A DNA stretch of 64,000 nt from Sulfurirhabdus sp043759595 (lineage in GTDB: Bacteria; Pseudomonadota; Gammaproteobacteria; Burkholderiales; SMCO01), in the NCBI GenBank assembly GCA_043759595.1, contig JAYVLG010000054.1, positions 33,786-97,785 of the forward strand, read 5' to 3'. Shown here piece after piece: positions 17,558 through 27,138 of this stretch. The notes under the pieces are model-generated. The model searched no databases. It was not told the origin of the DNA and saw only the letters and a program-made list of their open reading frames with translations. The translations under genes and the position numbers were made by a program. Each line of letters begins with the position of its first letter. Position 1 is the first letter of the stretch.

Positions 17558-20500
17558 ATGGACAGACAGCGTTGGTTGGACGGCACCCTTTACCGTCCAG
17601 ACTTTGAACAGGATAGCTGCGGTTTTGGTCTGATGGCACAAATGGACGATAAACCGAGTCATTGGCTTGTACAGACGGCAATCAGCTCTTTGGCTTGCCT
17701 GACTCACCGTGGTGCAGTCGCCGCAGATGGTAAATCTGGCGATGGATGTGGCTTGTTGTTTAAAAAACCCGATAGTTTTCTGCGCACTGTTGCTGCCGAA
17801 AACGGGTTTAAACTGAATGATCGGTATGCTGCTGCTCTCGTGTTCCTGAATCAGGATAAAGCAACCGCGCAACATGCTCGCACCTGTCTGGATCAAGAAC
17901 TGACCGCCCAAGAATTACAAATCGCCGGCTTCCGCAAAGTGCCTACGGACTCATCCGCCTGTGGTGAATACGCACTGGCCAACATGCCAGTCATCGAGCA
18001 GATATTCGTCAATTGTCCTGATGAAATTGATGCCGATACCTTTGAGCGCAAACTGTACATTGCTCGCCGAGGTGCAGAAAAAGCGTTAAGCCCAAACGAT
18101 ACAGCCTTTTACATACCCACCTTATCTGCACGCGTTGTATCGTATAAGGGCCTGGTTATGCCCGACAACCTGCCTGTATTTTATCCCGACCTGAGAGATG
18201 AGCGCTTTGCCTCTTCTCTTGCGGTATATCATCAGCGCTTTTCCACCAACACATGGCCTGAGTGGAAATTAGCACAGCCTTTCCGTTACCTCGCCCATAA
18301 CGGTGAAATTAACACGCTGAAAGGCAACCGCAACTGGTCACGTGCCCGCGAACAGAAATTCGAATCCAAGCACATTCCGGATATGAATGCAGTTCGTCCG
18401 ATCGTTTCCATGACCGGGTCCGACTCCTACAGCATGGATAATATGCTGGAAGGATTGCTCATGGGTGGCGTGAGTTTATTCCGCGCCCTGCGACTGATGA
18501 TCCCACCTGCCTGGCAAAATGTAAGCGGCATGGACCCTGATCTTCGTGCATTCTATGAATATAATTCCATGCACATGGAACCATGGGATGGCCCGGCAGG
18601 TATCGTGCTGACAGATGGGCGCTATGGTGCTTGTATGCTGGATCGCAATGGATTAAGACCTGCACGCTATGTTGTTACCAAAGATCGTCATTTCACGATT
18701 GCCTCAGAGATTGGGGTCTGGAACTACGCACCTGAAGACGTTGTACAAAAAGGCCGTGTCAAACCTGGCCAGATGATCGCTGTCGACATGGAAAACGGGA
18801 AATTGCTCCTGCCGGAAGACATTGATGCTGAGTTAAAGTCAGCTCATCCCTACCGTGATTGGCTAAAAAACAATTCCCGTCACCTGGAATTTGGCATGGA
18901 TGAAGATGCAAACGTTGCTGCGATGGACGCCGCAACGCTGCTTACTTATCAGAAGCTTTTCCAGGTAACGTTTGAAGAACGTGATCAGGTAGTACGTGTA
19001 TTGGCGGAAGACGGACAAGAGGCAACCGGCTCAATGGGTGACGATACGCCAATGGCCGTTCTGTCCCAAAAAGTTCGTTCGCCATTTGACTTTCTTCGCC
19101 AGCAATTTGCCCAAGTAACCAACCCGCCGATCGACCCGATTCGCGAAGCCATTGTCATGTCTTTAAATACATGCTTCGGACCCGAGCGCAATCTATTCGA
19201 AGAATCTCCCGAGCATGCACAGCGGCTGGAAATCAAATCACCGGTCTTGAGTCACGATAAATTTAACTGGCTGACAACGACCGAGAAAAGCGGTTATAAA
19301 TGCACTACCCTGGATCTTAACTATGATCCAGCCAAAGCGGATCTGGAAAAAGCCTTGCACGCGCTTGCAGAAAATGCGGTGCAGGCAGTGCGCAATGGCA
19401 GTGTGATTTTAACCTTGTCAGATCGCGGCATTAAGCCCGGCAATTTGTTAATTCACGCACTTTTTGCTACAGGGTGCGTTCACCATGCGTTGATCAAAGC
19501 CGGCCTGCGTTGCGATTGTAATATTGTCGTAGAAACCGGCTCTACACGTGATCCGCATCAGGTAGCCTGTCTGATCGGTTATGGCGCGACAGCTGTTTAT
19601 CCTTACCTTGTCTACCAGGTCATTCAGGAACTGGTTCAGCAAGGCGAAATCAAGGTTAAGCTGGAAGATGCCTTATGCAACTACCGCAAAGGTATCAACA
19701 AAGGGTTACTGAAAGTTTTATCGAAAATGGGCATTTCCACCATCGCCAGTTATCGTGGCGCACAGTTATTCGAAGCCGTTGGTATCCACGAAAATGTTGT
19801 TGATCTATGCCTGACAGGCACAGTAAGCCGTATTTCCGGCGCCTCTTTTGTGGACTTTGAAGAAGACCAGCAAAAACTCGCAAAAATTGCATTTAACCCT
19901 ATGCGCTCCATAGGCCAGGGGGGTTTGCTAAAGTTCATTTTTGGCGAAGAGTTTCATGCTTACAACCCGGATGTGGTCGTCCAGCTTCAAAAAGCTGTTC
20001 AAAATGGTGATTACAAGGAATATCAGGCTTACGCACAATTGGTAAACAGCCGCCCAGTAGCCATGTTGCGCGACCTTATGCACCTGAAAGAAGATGCGGT
20101 CGCTATTCCGCTGGAAGAAGTTGAGCCAATAGAAAAGATTCTGAAACGCTTTGACTCCGCAGGTATGAGTCTTGGCGCGCTGTCCCCTGAAGCCCATGAA
20201 TCCCTGGCAGAAGCGATGAACCGCCTGGGTGGCCGTTCCAATTCGGGTGAAGGTGGTGAGGATCCAAAACGTTACGGCACCGTTAAGATGTCCAAAATCA
20301 AGCAGGTTGCTTCCGGCCGTTTTGGCGTGACACCGCATTATCTGGTTAATGCAGAAGTATTGCAGATTAAAATCGCCCAAGGTGCAAAACCAGGCGAAGG
20401 CGGTCAGTTACCTGGACACAAAGTGTCTGAAATGATTGCTACACTGCGTTGCTCCAAGCCCGGAATCAGCCTGATTTCACCACCGCCACATCACGATATC

Positions 20501-22009
20501 TATTCTATCGAAGATCTGGCGCAGTTAATTTATGACCTGAAACAGGTTAATCCACACGCATTGGTCTCAGTCAAACTGGTTGCAGAGCCTGGTGTAGGTA
20601 CCATTGCTGCGGGTGTTGCCAAGGCTTATGCCGACCTGATCACCATTTCTGGATATGATGGTGGAACAGGCGCGTCCCCTCTTACGTCAGTCAAGTATGC
20701 AGGTACGCCTTGGGAATTAGGCCTCACTGAGGCCCAGCAGGTTTTACGTGCCAATGGCCTGCGCGGCCGCGTTCGTGTTCAAACAGACGGCGGCTTGAAA
20801 ACCGGCCTGGACGTAATTAAAGCCGCGATTCTGGGTGCAGAAAGTTTTGGTTTCGGCACCGCGCCAATGATTGCGCTGGGTTGTAAATACTTGCGTATCT
20901 GCCACCTGAACAATTGCGCGACAGGTATTGCTACGCAAGATGCCAAGTTACGCAGCAAGCACTATATCGGCCTGCCTGAAATGGTAATGAATTATTTCAC
21001 CTTTATCGCTCAGGAAACACGCGAACTTATGGCCCAGCTGGGCGTGCGCTCAATGGAAGAACTCATTGGACGCATGGATTTGCTTGAACTGCTGGCCGGG
21101 GATACGCACCGTCAACAAAACCTGAATCTTGGTGTACTGCTTAGCCAGGGCACCATCCCTGACAGTGAGCCACGTTTCTGTATAGAAGCTTCGAATCCTT
21201 CATTTGATAAAGGTGAGCTGGCGGAAAAAATGGTTGTGGATGCGATTGAATCCATTAAACAGAAGACACCTCTGGAACTGACTTATTCAGTGCATAATAC
21301 CAACCGCTCCATTGGTGCCAGACTTTCCGGAGAAATTGCCCGCCACCACGGTGCAGAAGGTCTGCCAGACAATTGCCTGACCATACGCCTTTCCGGGTCT
21401 GCGGGTCAAAGCTTTGGCGTCTGGAATGCAAAAGGCCTTCAGCTGGTTTTGGAAGGTGATGCTAATGATTACGTCGGTAAAGGGATGGCGGGCGGAAAAC
21501 TCGTCATATACCCACCGCGCAATGCTGGTTACAAATCCCATGAAGCCATTATTATTGGCAATACTTGTCTGTATGGTGCAACAGGTGGCACTTTGTTTGC
21601 TGCAGGTGTTGCAGGGGAGCGGTTTGCTGTTCGCAACTCGGGTGCGCTTTCCGTCGTTGAAGGTGTAGGCGATCATGGCTGTGAATACATGACGGGCGGC
21701 TGTATAATTGTTCTGGGCGAAACCGGATTGAACTTTGGTGCGGGTATGACCGGTGGTTTTGCCATCGTTTATGATGAGCATGATCAGTTTGTTAATCGTT
21801 ACAACAACGAACTCATTGATATGCACCGAATCAGCAACGAATCCACGGGGCAGTACCGTCATTTTCTGCGCGAAAATATTGAGCACTATGTGGCCAATAC
21901 TGGTAGCGCACGTGGTCAGGAATTACTTAATAACTTCAGTGATGTTATTGGTAAATTCTGGCTGGTTAAGCCGAAGGCAACAAAACTGGACAGCCTTCTA
22001 AAAGACTAA
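17558..22009 (+). CDS. gltB: Glutamate synthase (NADPH) large subunit
   Basis: This ~1483-residue iron-sulfur flavoprotein makes two glutamates from glutamine and 2-oxoglutarate. The ATG at 17558 leaves a ~20-residue propeptide before the catalytic Cys21 (DSCGFGLMAQ) of the class II glutamine amidotransferase domain (to about 430). A TTG two codons upstream is less likely. The central domain follows. The FMN-binding synthase domain (about 830-1200) contains SGYDGGTGASP and the 3Fe-4S cysteine cluster CRICHLNNCATGIATQ. The C-terminal beta-helix domain (about 1240-1480) is rich in glycine repeats. It is followed after 32 bp by gltD, the partner subunit. Confidence 0.97.
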   Translation: MDRQRWLDGTLYRPDFEQDSCGFGLMAQMDDKPSHWLVQTAISSLACLTHRGAVAADGKSGDGCGLLFKKPDSFLRTVAAENGFKLNDRYAAALVFLNQDKATAQHARTCLDQELTAQELQIAGFRKVPTDSSACGEYALANMPVIEQIFVNCPDEIDADTFERKLYIARRGAEKALSPNDTAFYIPTLSARVVSYKGLVMPDNLPVFYPDLRDERFASSLAVYHQRFSTNTWPEWKLAQPFRYLAHNGEINTLKGNRNWSRAREQKFESKHIPDMNAVRPIVSMTGSDSYSMDNMLEGLLMGGVSLFRALRLMIPPAWQNVSGMDPDLRAFYEYNSMHMEPWDGPAGIVLTDGRYGACMLDRNGLRPARYVVTKDRHFTIASEIGVWNYAPEDVVQKGRVKPGQMIAVDMENGKLLLPEDIDAELKSAHPYRDWLKNNSRHLEFGMDEDANVAAMDAATLLTYQKLFQVTFEERDQVVRVLAEDGQEATGSMGDDTPMAVLSQKVRSPFDFLRQQFAQVTNPPIDPIREAIVMSLNTCFGPERNLFEESPEHAQRLEIKSPVLSHDKFNWLTTTEKSGYKCTTLDLNYDPAKADLEKALHALAENAVQAVRNGSVILTLSDRGIKPGNLLIHALFATGCVHHALIKAGLRCDCNIVVETGSTRDPHQVACLIGYGATAVYPYLVYQVIQELVQQGEIKVKLEDALCNYRKGINKGLLKVLSKMGISTIASYRGAQLFEAVGIHENVVDLCLTGTVSRISGASFVDFEEDQQKLAKIAFNPMRSIGQGGLLKFIFGEEFHAYNPDVVVQLQKAVQNGDYKEYQAYAQLVNSRPVAMLRDLMHLKEDAVAIPLEEVEPIEKILKRFDSAGMSLGALSPEAHESLAEAMNRLGGRSNSGEGGEDPKRYGTVKMSKIKQVASGRFGVTPHYLVNAEVLQIKIAQGAKPGEGGQLPGHKVSEMIATLRCSKPGISLISPPPHHDIYSIEDLAQLIYDLKQVNPHALVSVKLVAEPGVGTIAAGVAKAYADLITISGYDGGTGASPLTSVKYAGTPWELGLTEAQQVLRANGLRGRVRVQTDGGLKTGLDVIKAAILGAESFGFGTAPMIALGCKYLRICHLNNCATGIATQDAKLRSKHYIGLPEMVMNYFTFIAQETRELMAQLGVRSMEELIGRMDLLELLAGDTHRQQNLNLGVLLSQGTIPDSEPRFCIEASNPSFDKGELAEKMVVDAIESIKQKTPLELTYSVHNTNRSIGARLSGEIARHHGAEGLPDNCLTIRLSGSAGQSFGVWNAKGLQLVLEGDANDYVGKGMAGGKLVIYPPRNAGYKSHEAIIIGNTCLYGATGGTLFAAGVAGERFAVRNSGALSVVEGVGDHGCEYMTGGCIIVLGETGLNFGAGMTGGFAIVYDEHDQFVNRYNNELIDMHRISNESTGQYRHFLRENIEHYVANTGSARGQELLNNFSDVIGKFWLVKPKATKLDSLLKD

Positions 22010-22041
22010 TGTTGGCCTACCCCAAGCGAATGGAAGCTTAA

Positions 22042-23448
22042 ATGTCAGACGTTTTTCAATTTATAAACATCGAACGCCGGGATGGCAATAAAGTTCCGGC
22101 AGAAACCCGCAAGCATGAATTCAAAGAAATTTATGCGCCGATGGATGCTACTCAGGCAGGCGAACAATCCGGGCGTTGCCTGGAATGCGGGAACCCTTAT
22201 TGCGAATGGAAGTGCCCGGTTCATAACTATATTCCCAATTGGCTGAAACTGGTCGAAGAAGGCAAACTGCTGGAAGCTGCAGAAATGTCCCACAAGACCA
22301 ATTCACTGCCGGAAGTATGTGGCCGCGTCTGCCCGCAGGACCGACTCTGTGAAGGTGCATGCACGCTCAACACCGGATTTGGCGCAGTGACTATAGGTTC
22401 GATTGAAAAATACATTTCCGAAGAAGCCTTCAAGCAAGGCTGGCGTCCGGACATGAGTAATGTTGTGCCCAGTGGCAAACGCGTAGCCATTATTGGCGCT
22501 GGCCCGGCAGGTTTGGGCTGTGCTGATATTCTGGTACGCAACGGAGTGACTCCTACCGTTTTTGATCGTTACGAAGAAATTGGCGGGTTACTCACTTTCG
22601 GCATTCCTGAATTCAAGATGGAAAAATCGGTCATGACTCGCCGCCAGGAAATTTTTGAAGGAATGGGCGTACAGTTCAAGCTGAATACTGAAGTGGGTAA
22701 AGATATCACTCTGGAACAATTGTTGAATGATTACGACGCAGTGTTCATGGGTATGGGTACTTATACCTATATGAAAGGGGGATTTCCAGGCGAAGATCTG
22801 CCTGGCGTACTAGAAGCACTGCCGTTCCTGATATCCAATGTGCGTAACAATCTTGATCTGATCAAGGCAGACACGCCATTTATTTCCATGGCCGGCAAGC
22901 GTGTAGTGGTTCTGGGCGGTGGTGATACGGCTATGGACTGTAACCGCACATCCATCCGCCAGGAAGCCACTTCAGTCACCTGCGCGTATCGTCGTGATGA
23001 AGAAAATATGCCTGGTTCCAAACGTGAAGTTGCAAACGCTAAAGAAGAAGGCGTGCAATTCCTCTGGAACCGCCAGCCAGTTGAAATAATCGGCAATGGC
23101 AAAGTTGAAGGCGTCAAACTGGTTACCACCCAATTGGGTGAGCCAGATGCACGCGGCCGAAGAATACCGGAAGTGATCCCGGGCAGCGAAGAAATTATTC
23201 CTGCTGACAACGTAATCGTTGCCTTTGGATTCCGCCCCAGCCCACAACCCTGGTTCGCTGACTACAACATCAGTATCGACACGGGTGGCAGAGTAATCGC
23301 CAAGGGAAACAAGCATGCTTTCCAGACCAGCAACCCCAAGGTCTTTGCTGGTGGTGATATGGTACGCGGTTCAGATCTCGTGGTAACGGCTGTTTATGAA
23401 GGCCGGCAGGCTGCAGAAGGCATTCTGGGATACTTGGGCGTTTGGTAA
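22042..23448 (+). CDS. gltD: Glutamate synthase (NADPH) small subunit
   Basis: This 468-residue NADPH:ferredoxin-type subunit feeds electrons to GltB. The N-terminal domain has two cysteine clusters for 4Fe-4S centres (CLECGNPYCEWKCPVHN and CGRVCPQDRLCEGACTL). An FAD Rossmann motif AIIGAGPAGLGCAD (about 150) and an NADPH motif VVLGGGDTAMDC (about 290) follow, and the C-terminus has the FAD-contacting GGDMVRGSDLVVTAV. It lies 32 bp after gltB and is clearly co-transcribed. A long hairpin separates it from hemE. Confidence 0.97.
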   Translation: MSDVFQFINIERRDGNKVPAETRKHEFKEIYAPMDATQAGEQSGRCLECGNPYCEWKCPVHNYIPNWLKLVEEGKLLEAAEMSHKTNSLPEVCGRVCPQDRLCEGACTLNTGFGAVTIGSIEKYISEEAFKQGWRPDMSNVVPSGKRVAIIGAGPAGLGCADILVRNGVTPTVFDRYEEIGGLLTFGIPEFKMEKSVMTRRQEIFEGMGVQFKLNTEVGKDITLEQLLNDYDAVFMGMGTYTYMKGGFPGEDLPGVLEALPFLISNVRNNLDLIKADTPFISMAGKRVVVLGGGDTAMDCNRTSIRQEATSVTCAYRRDEENMPGSKREVANAKEEGVQFLWNRQPVEIIGNGKVEGVKLVTTQLGEPDARGRRIPEVIPGSEEIIPADNVIVAFGFRPSPQPWFADYNISIDTGGRVIAKGNKHAFQTSNPKVFAGGDMVRGSDLVVTAVYEGRQAAEGILGYLGVW

Positions 23449-23451
23449 TTT

Positions 23452-23508
23452 ACCGTGGAGGCGTAGGGCAATGATTAATATTACCTCTATCCTCTGCGCA
23501 TCTACGGT
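23452..23508 (+). other. 17-bp imperfect hairpin between gltD and hemE
   Basis: Arm 23452-23468 pairs with arm 23492-23508: 16 of 17 positions pair as RNA (three G-U, one G-A mismatch) around a 23-nt loop. It ends 9 bp before the hemE ATG. It lacks a T run, so it is more likely an RNA processing, stability or translation-control element than a simple terminator. Confidence 0.55.
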
Positions 23509-23517
23509 TTGGAATTA

Positions 23518-24585
23518 ATGACTACACTAAAAAACGACACATTCATACGCGCCTTATTGCGCCAGCCCACTGAATACACACCGGTTTGGCTTATGCGTCA
23601 GGCAGGCCGCTACCTGCCAGAATATAATCAAACCCGGTCTCGCGCGGGTGACTTCCTTTCATTGTGTAAAAATCCAGACCTGGCAACAGAAGTTACCTTG
23701 CAGCCTCTGGCACGCTTTCCACTGGATGCGGCTATACTCTTTTCCGACATTCTGACCATTCCGGACGCCATGGGACTGGGGTTATACTTCTCGCAAGGTG
23801 AAGGCCCGAAATTTGAACGTCCACTACGTGAAGAGTGGGAAATACGCGGCTTGACAGTACCAGATCCTGACGTCCATCTGCGTTACGTCATGGATGCTGT
23901 ATCCCAAATCCGTAAAGCGCTGGATAATTCCGTCCCCCTTATCGGCTTTTCCGGCAGCCCCTTTACCTTGGCTTGCTATATGATTGAAGGCGGTTCCAGC
24001 AGTGATTTTGCCACGGTCAAGGCAATGCTGTATCAAAGACCGGAACTGTTGCACCACATTCTCGATATCAACGCCAAAACCGTTATCGCGTACCTCAACG
24101 CACAAATAGAGAGCGGCGCCCAGGCCATCATGATTTTTGACACTTGGGGTGGCGCATTATCCCATGCTGCCTACCATGAATTTTCTCTGCACTACATCCA
24201 GCAAATTATCAGTGGATTGAAACGCGAACATAACGGTGTAAAAATCCCTAATATCGTCTTTACTAAAGGCGGCGGAAACTGGCTGGAAAGCATTGCCTCC
24301 ACAGGTTGCGATGCAGTAGGTCTGGATTGGGCTATTGATATCGGGACTGCTCGCAAACGTATTGGCGATAAAGTAGCCCTGCAAGGCAATCTGGATCCTT
24401 CCGTTTTATTTGCCACACCGGATACCATCCGCAATGAAGTAGGCGCGGTATTAAAGAGTTTTGGCCACGGCAATGGCCATGTGTTTAATCTGGGTCATGG
24501 CATATCTCAATTCACTGCACCAGAAAATGTTGTCGCAATGGTAGATGCAGTTCACCAGTTAAGTAAGCAATATCATACTGAATAA
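23518..24585 (+). CDS. hemE: Uroporphyrinogen decarboxylase
   Basis: This ~355-residue cytoplasmic enzyme decarboxylates uroporphyrinogen III to coproporphyrinogen III in heme synthesis. It has the family signature PVWLMRQAGRYLPEYN (about 25-40), catalytic Asp in the AAILFSDILTIPDAMG segment, GFSGSPFTLACYMIEG and GLDWAIDIG. The ATG at 23518 (MTTLKNDTFIRALL) is preferred over a TTG three codons upstream because it matches the usual 354-356-residue length. The gltBD-hemE linkage is conserved in many proteobacteria. No clear terminator follows. Confidence 0.96.
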   Translation: MTTLKNDTFIRALLRQPTEYTPVWLMRQAGRYLPEYNQTRSRAGDFLSLCKNPDLATEVTLQPLARFPLDAAILFSDILTIPDAMGLGLYFSQGEGPKFERPLREEWEIRGLTVPDPDVHLRYVMDAVSQIRKALDNSVPLIGFSGSPFTLACYMIEGGSSSDFATVKAMLYQRPELLHHILDINAKTVIAYLNAQIESGAQAIMIFDTWGGALSHAAYHEFSLHYIQQIISGLKREHNGVKIPNIVFTKGGGNWLESIASTGCDAVGLDWAIDIGTARKRIGDKVALQGNLDPSVLFATPDTIRNEVGAVLKSFGHGNGHVFNLGHGISQFTAPENVVAMVDAVHQLSKQYHTE

Positions 24586-24882
24586 TCTGGTTATTCATGC
24601 TGTTATATACATTAGAATTGCCTTATACACACCCTGATAATGACAAGCCGTATAATAATTTGACCTTTACCGGAAATTGAAGCACTGATAACTGTATGAA
24701 TAGTCAATAATAATTTGTTAATATAACTGTAAATTATTTTAAAATACCAGTCTGAACAACAGACTCATTAGAACAATCCACAAAGTTATCCACAGAACTG
24801 TTGTATAGCACCTCACGATTTTCACTATTCTGCTAACATCACAGAACCGACACCTATCCCTATAACCTGCGAAAAGCCAGTG
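24586..24882. other. 297-bp AT-rich gap upstream of priA with DnaA-box pair
   Basis: No coding signal is visible. The last ~110 bp contain a perfect DnaA box, TTATCCACA (24786-24794), and 12 bp before it a 7/9 copy, CAATCCACA (24774-24782), in the same orientation. A TATAAT-like sequence lies near 24653, but no matching -35 is evident. Confidence 0.6.
24774..24794 (+). promoter_or_regulatory. DnaA-box pair upstream of priA
   Basis: Tandem sites CAATCCACA (7/9) and TTATCCACA (9/9 to the consensus) start 12 bp apart, about 90 bp upstream of priA and 28 kb from the origin. DnaA binding is inferred from sequence only. Confidence 0.45.
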
Positions 24883-27081
24883 ATGAATGTTGTACAGGTA
24901 GCGTTAGATATCCCCTTGAACCGCCTGTTTGACTACTTGGGCGCGGGTATAACACAAAATGATATCGGCGCCAGGGTGCTGGTACCTTTCGGAAACCGAC
25001 GATTGGTCGGGATTGTCATAGCGGTAAATACCGAAACCGCCTTAGCTATAGAACGGCTTAAATCCGTTTTACATATTTACAGGGAAATCCCGCCGCTATC
25101 AGCAGAAAGCCTCAACTTGCTGCAGTTTTGTAGCGACTACTATTGCCACCCATTCGGGGAAGTCGTTATGAATGCACTTCCCACTCGCATGCGTCGCCCC
25201 CCCCCCATCCCGGTCAAGAAATCCTCCAGGTTTTGTATCACGCAAGCGGGTCTGCAAGTCAATCTGTCATCACTACCGGGCAGGGCTATTGTCAAGCGGC
25301 GGGTTTTGCAGACATTACAGGAAAACCATGCGCTTGATCAGGGAGAGGTGACAACGCTCTCCCCTGCTGCTCTAAAAACAATGCGCGAATTTGTCGTACA
25401 CGGTTGGGCAAGCGAACTAGAAACCTCCAGCGTGTTTACCCCACCCAATACCGCTGTCACTGCATCCAGGCGCCCATTACTCAATGAGGCGCAACAACTG
25501 GCTGTCACTGCAATCAGTGAGCCGGCTCAGCAAGGCTTTCAGGTCATTTTGCTACATGGCATAACTGGCAGCGGTAAAACAGAAGTTTATCTGCACGCTA
25601 TTGAAAAAATCATCAAAGATGGAGGACAAGCGCTGGTTATGGTTCCGGAAATTAATCTGACACCACAATTGGAGTCTGTATTCCGTGCCCGCTTTTCAAA
25701 TGTTTGTCTTGTCAGTTTACACAGCGGATTGAACGAAACAGAACGATTGCAAAATTGGCTCTTGGCGCAAAAAGGCGAGGCAAAAATCATATTGGGGACC
25801 CGGCTGGCTATATTCACACCACTACCAGCGCTCAAAATAATTATTGTCGATGAGGAACACGACTCCTCTTTCAAACAGCAGGAAGGGTTACGCTATTCTG
25901 CCAGAGATGTCGCCGTGATCAGAGCGAAACAAAACAACATACCCATTGTTTTAGGTTCTGCCACGCCATCCCTGGAAAGCTTTTATAATGCCCAAACGGG
26001 CCGCTATCAACTACTAACCCTCTCCACGCGCGCATCAATGAATGCGGTTTTACCTGAAATTAGATGTATTGATACGCGCCGGCAGAAACTACAAGAGGGC
26101 CTCTCCGACCCGCTGATCCAGGCTATCCGAAGCAGACTGGCACGAAAAGAACAAAGCCTGATTTTTTTAAACCGCAGGGGCTACTCCCCAGCAATTTACT
26201 GTCCGGAATGCGCTTGGCACTCAGCATGTAACCGCTGCTCCAGCACACTGGTATTACATTTGGCTGAACGCAGACTGCGTTGCCATCATTGTGGTCATGA
26301 AGAAAAAACGCCGCTGGCCTGCCCCACTTGCGGCAACCCGGATTTAAAGCCCCTCGGACAAGGCACACAAAGAGTGGAATCCGCATTAGCAGCGCAATTT
26401 CCAGAAGCGCGTGTCTTGCGCATTGATCGTGACAGTACCCGCCGCAAACATGCCTGGAAGGAAATGTTGCAACAAGTACGCGATGAAGAAGTGGATATAC
26501 TGGTTGGCACCCAAATGCTGGCGAAGGGCCATGATTTCCCAAAATTGACCCTGGTCGGCGCGCTCAATGTAGACAGTGCACTGTACAGTGCTGATTTTCG
26601 TGCATCTGAACGGCTTTTTGCCCAACTCATTCAGGTTGCGGGCCGTGCAGGCCGTGCGGCCATTCCCGGTGAGGTGTTAATTCAAACACAATTTCCCGAT
26701 CACCCTCTGTTTGAAGGGTTACGCAAACACGACTATACGGCATTTGCACATACCCTACTAACAGAAAGGGAACAGGCAGGATTTCCTCCCTTTATGTTTC
26801 AAGCCCTGTTAAGGGCCGAGGCTCCGCAACTTGAAACGGCCCTTAATTTTCTTGCACAAACAGCCAGTCTCGCTGCAGACTTACCACATCCAGTCACTGT
26901 CTATGACCCCGTTCCTGCGCCAATGGCGCGTCTCGCCGGAAAAGAGCGCGCACATTTGCTGGTTCAATCACAGTCCCGCGGTGCCATGCAATCTTTCCTT
27001 AAAATATGGAATGAAGCCATCCCAAAAGTAGCCAAAGGTAAAGTTCGATGGTCACTGGATGTAGATCCGCTGGAGTTTTGA
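24883..27081 (+). CDS. priA: Primosomal protein N' (replication restart helicase PriA)
   Basis: This ~732-residue 3'-5' superfamily 2 helicase reloads the replisome at collapsed forks. The N-terminal 3'-end-binding and winged-helix region covers about 1-190. Helicase motifs are GITGSGKTEVY (Walker A), VDEEHDSSFKQQ and GSATPSLES. The zinc-binding insert has eight cysteines (CPEC, CNRC, CHHC, CPTC), followed by VGTQMLAKGHDFPKLTLV and the arginine-finger QVAGRAGRA. The ATG at 24883 follows an in-frame GTG immediately upstream that could serve instead. A DnaA-box pair lies in its leader. Confidence 0.96.
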   Translation: MNVVQVALDIPLNRLFDYLGAGITQNDIGARVLVPFGNRRLVGIVIAVNTETALAIERLKSVLHIYREIPPLSAESLNLLQFCSDYYCHPFGEVVMNALPTRMRRPPPIPVKKSSRFCITQAGLQVNLSSLPGRAIVKRRVLQTLQENHALDQGEVTTLSPAALKTMREFVVHGWASELETSSVFTPPNTAVTASRRPLLNEAQQLAVTAISEPAQQGFQVILLHGITGSGKTEVYLHAIEKIIKDGGQALVMVPEINLTPQLESVFRARFSNVCLVSLHSGLNETERLQNWLLAQKGEAKIILGTRLAIFTPLPALKIIIVDEEHDSSFKQQEGLRYSARDVAVIRAKQNNIPIVLGSATPSLESFYNAQTGRYQLLTLSTRASMNAVLPEIRCIDTRRQKLQEGLSDPLIQAIRSRLARKEQSLIFLNRRGYSPAIYCPECAWHSACNRCSSTLVLHLAERRLRCHHCGHEEKTPLACPTCGNPDLKPLGQGTQRVESALAAQFPEARVLRIDRDSTRRKHAWKEMLQQVRDEEVDILVGTQMLAKGHDFPKLTLVGALNVDSALYSADFRASERLFAQLIQVAGRAGRAAIPGEVLIQTQFPDHPLFEGLRKHDYTAFAHTLLTEREQAGFPPFMFQALLRAEAPQLETALNFLAQTASLAADLPHPVTVYDPVPAPMARLAGKERAHLLVQSQSRGAMQSFLKIWNEAIPKVAKGKVRWSLDVDPLEF

Positions 27082-27138
27082 TGGCATCAAAGCCATGACT
27101 GCGACTATAATATGCCATTACTTCAATAAGCTGTAAAA

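Noticed and set aside
21287..21886. 199-codon open frame on the minus strand inside gltB
   Set aside because: It lies opposite an unquestionable gltB reading frame, has no family resemblance and no ribosome-binding site; a shadow of codon bias.
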